DNA from: Filomicrobium sp.
GTDB lineage: Bacteria; Pseudomonadota; Alphaproteobacteria; Rhizobiales; Hyphomicrobiaceae
Reading direction: 5' to 3'
NCBI GenBank assembly: GCA_029287535.1
Contig: JARFQY010000309.1
Location: 1 to 36,393 of the forward strand
DNA length: 36,393 nt
The notes beneath the pieces are model-generated. The model saw only the letters and a list, made by a program, of their open reading frames with translations, was not told the origin of the DNA and ran no database searches. The first letter of the stretch is position 1. Every line of letters starts with the position of its first letter. Position numbers and translations under genes: made by a program. This document shows positions 36,295 through 36,393 of the stretch, in pieces.

Positions 36295-36393
36295 AAAGGG
36301 CCACCATCTTCATCAAAGGCCAGACGTTTCGGATCCTCCAAGACGATCTGGGCTTGAGCCGACACCGCGACGCAGACCATCCCGGCTAATGCG
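36295..36393 (-). other. Partial coding start of an exported protein at the window edge
   Basis: In the - strand frame entering from the right edge, the residues ALAGMVCVAVSAQAQ look like the end of a signal peptide with an AQA cleavage site, followed by IVLEDPKRLAFDEDGGPL. After that the same frame stops looking like coding sequence while the +1 neighbour (36082-36294) does. The true start lies outside the window. Confidence 0.35.

Overview
The window is chromosomal DNA of an alphaproteobacterium, most likely in or near the Hyphomicrobiales; genus cannot be called from sequence alone. This rests on gene content and order: ahcY, a DivL-type pseudo-histidine kinase, a TsaE-AmgK fusion, murU, addB-addA, trxA, folC, accD and trpA on the left, and trpB, trpF, lapA, ihfB, sppA, rpsA, cmk, aroA, a TIGR02300 protein and tRNA-Ala on the right. 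Base composition is moderately GC-rich throughout. No transposase, integrase, CRISPR array or phage gene is visible.

Left core (88-14066, + strand): S-adenosylhomocysteine hydrolase, closed by a strong hairpin terminator; DivL, with tyrosine at the phospho-acceptor position; then a run of housekeeping genes. TsaE-AmgK joins tRNA t6A synthesis to cell-wall sugar salvage, and MurU supplies the next salvage step. AddB and AddA (overlapping by 4 bp) form the double-strand-break repair helicase-nuclease. Thioredoxin ends the run at a terminator shared with the converging folC.

Middle (14160-17843, - strand): folC, accD and trpA. Next to trpA lies a block of six genes (18027-25345) separating trpA from trpB and trpF. 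It holds a tightly packed three-gene + strand module (a TelA-like coiled-coil protein, a single-pass membrane protein of the DUF6384 type, and a coiled-coil protein with a Gly/Arg-rich tail), then on the - strand a CYTH triphosphate-tunnel protein, a large OmpA-family protein with a very basic repeat region and an acidic tail, and a DUF2270 membrane protein. The module and the OmpA-family gene are the least understood and most interesting part of the window.

Right core (25539-33701, - strand): sppA-ihfB-lapA-trpF-trpB reads as one close-packed group; aroA-cmk (4-bp overlap) and rpsA, ending at a strong terminator, lie upstream. The TIGR02300 gene (+) diverges from aroA and is followed by tRNA-Ala(GGC). 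The right end (34953-36393, - strand) carries a Crp/Fnr-family regulator preceded by a small conserved-looking protein, with a perfect FNR/FixK-type inverted repeat upstream, and a partial, possibly frameshifted exported protein at the edge.
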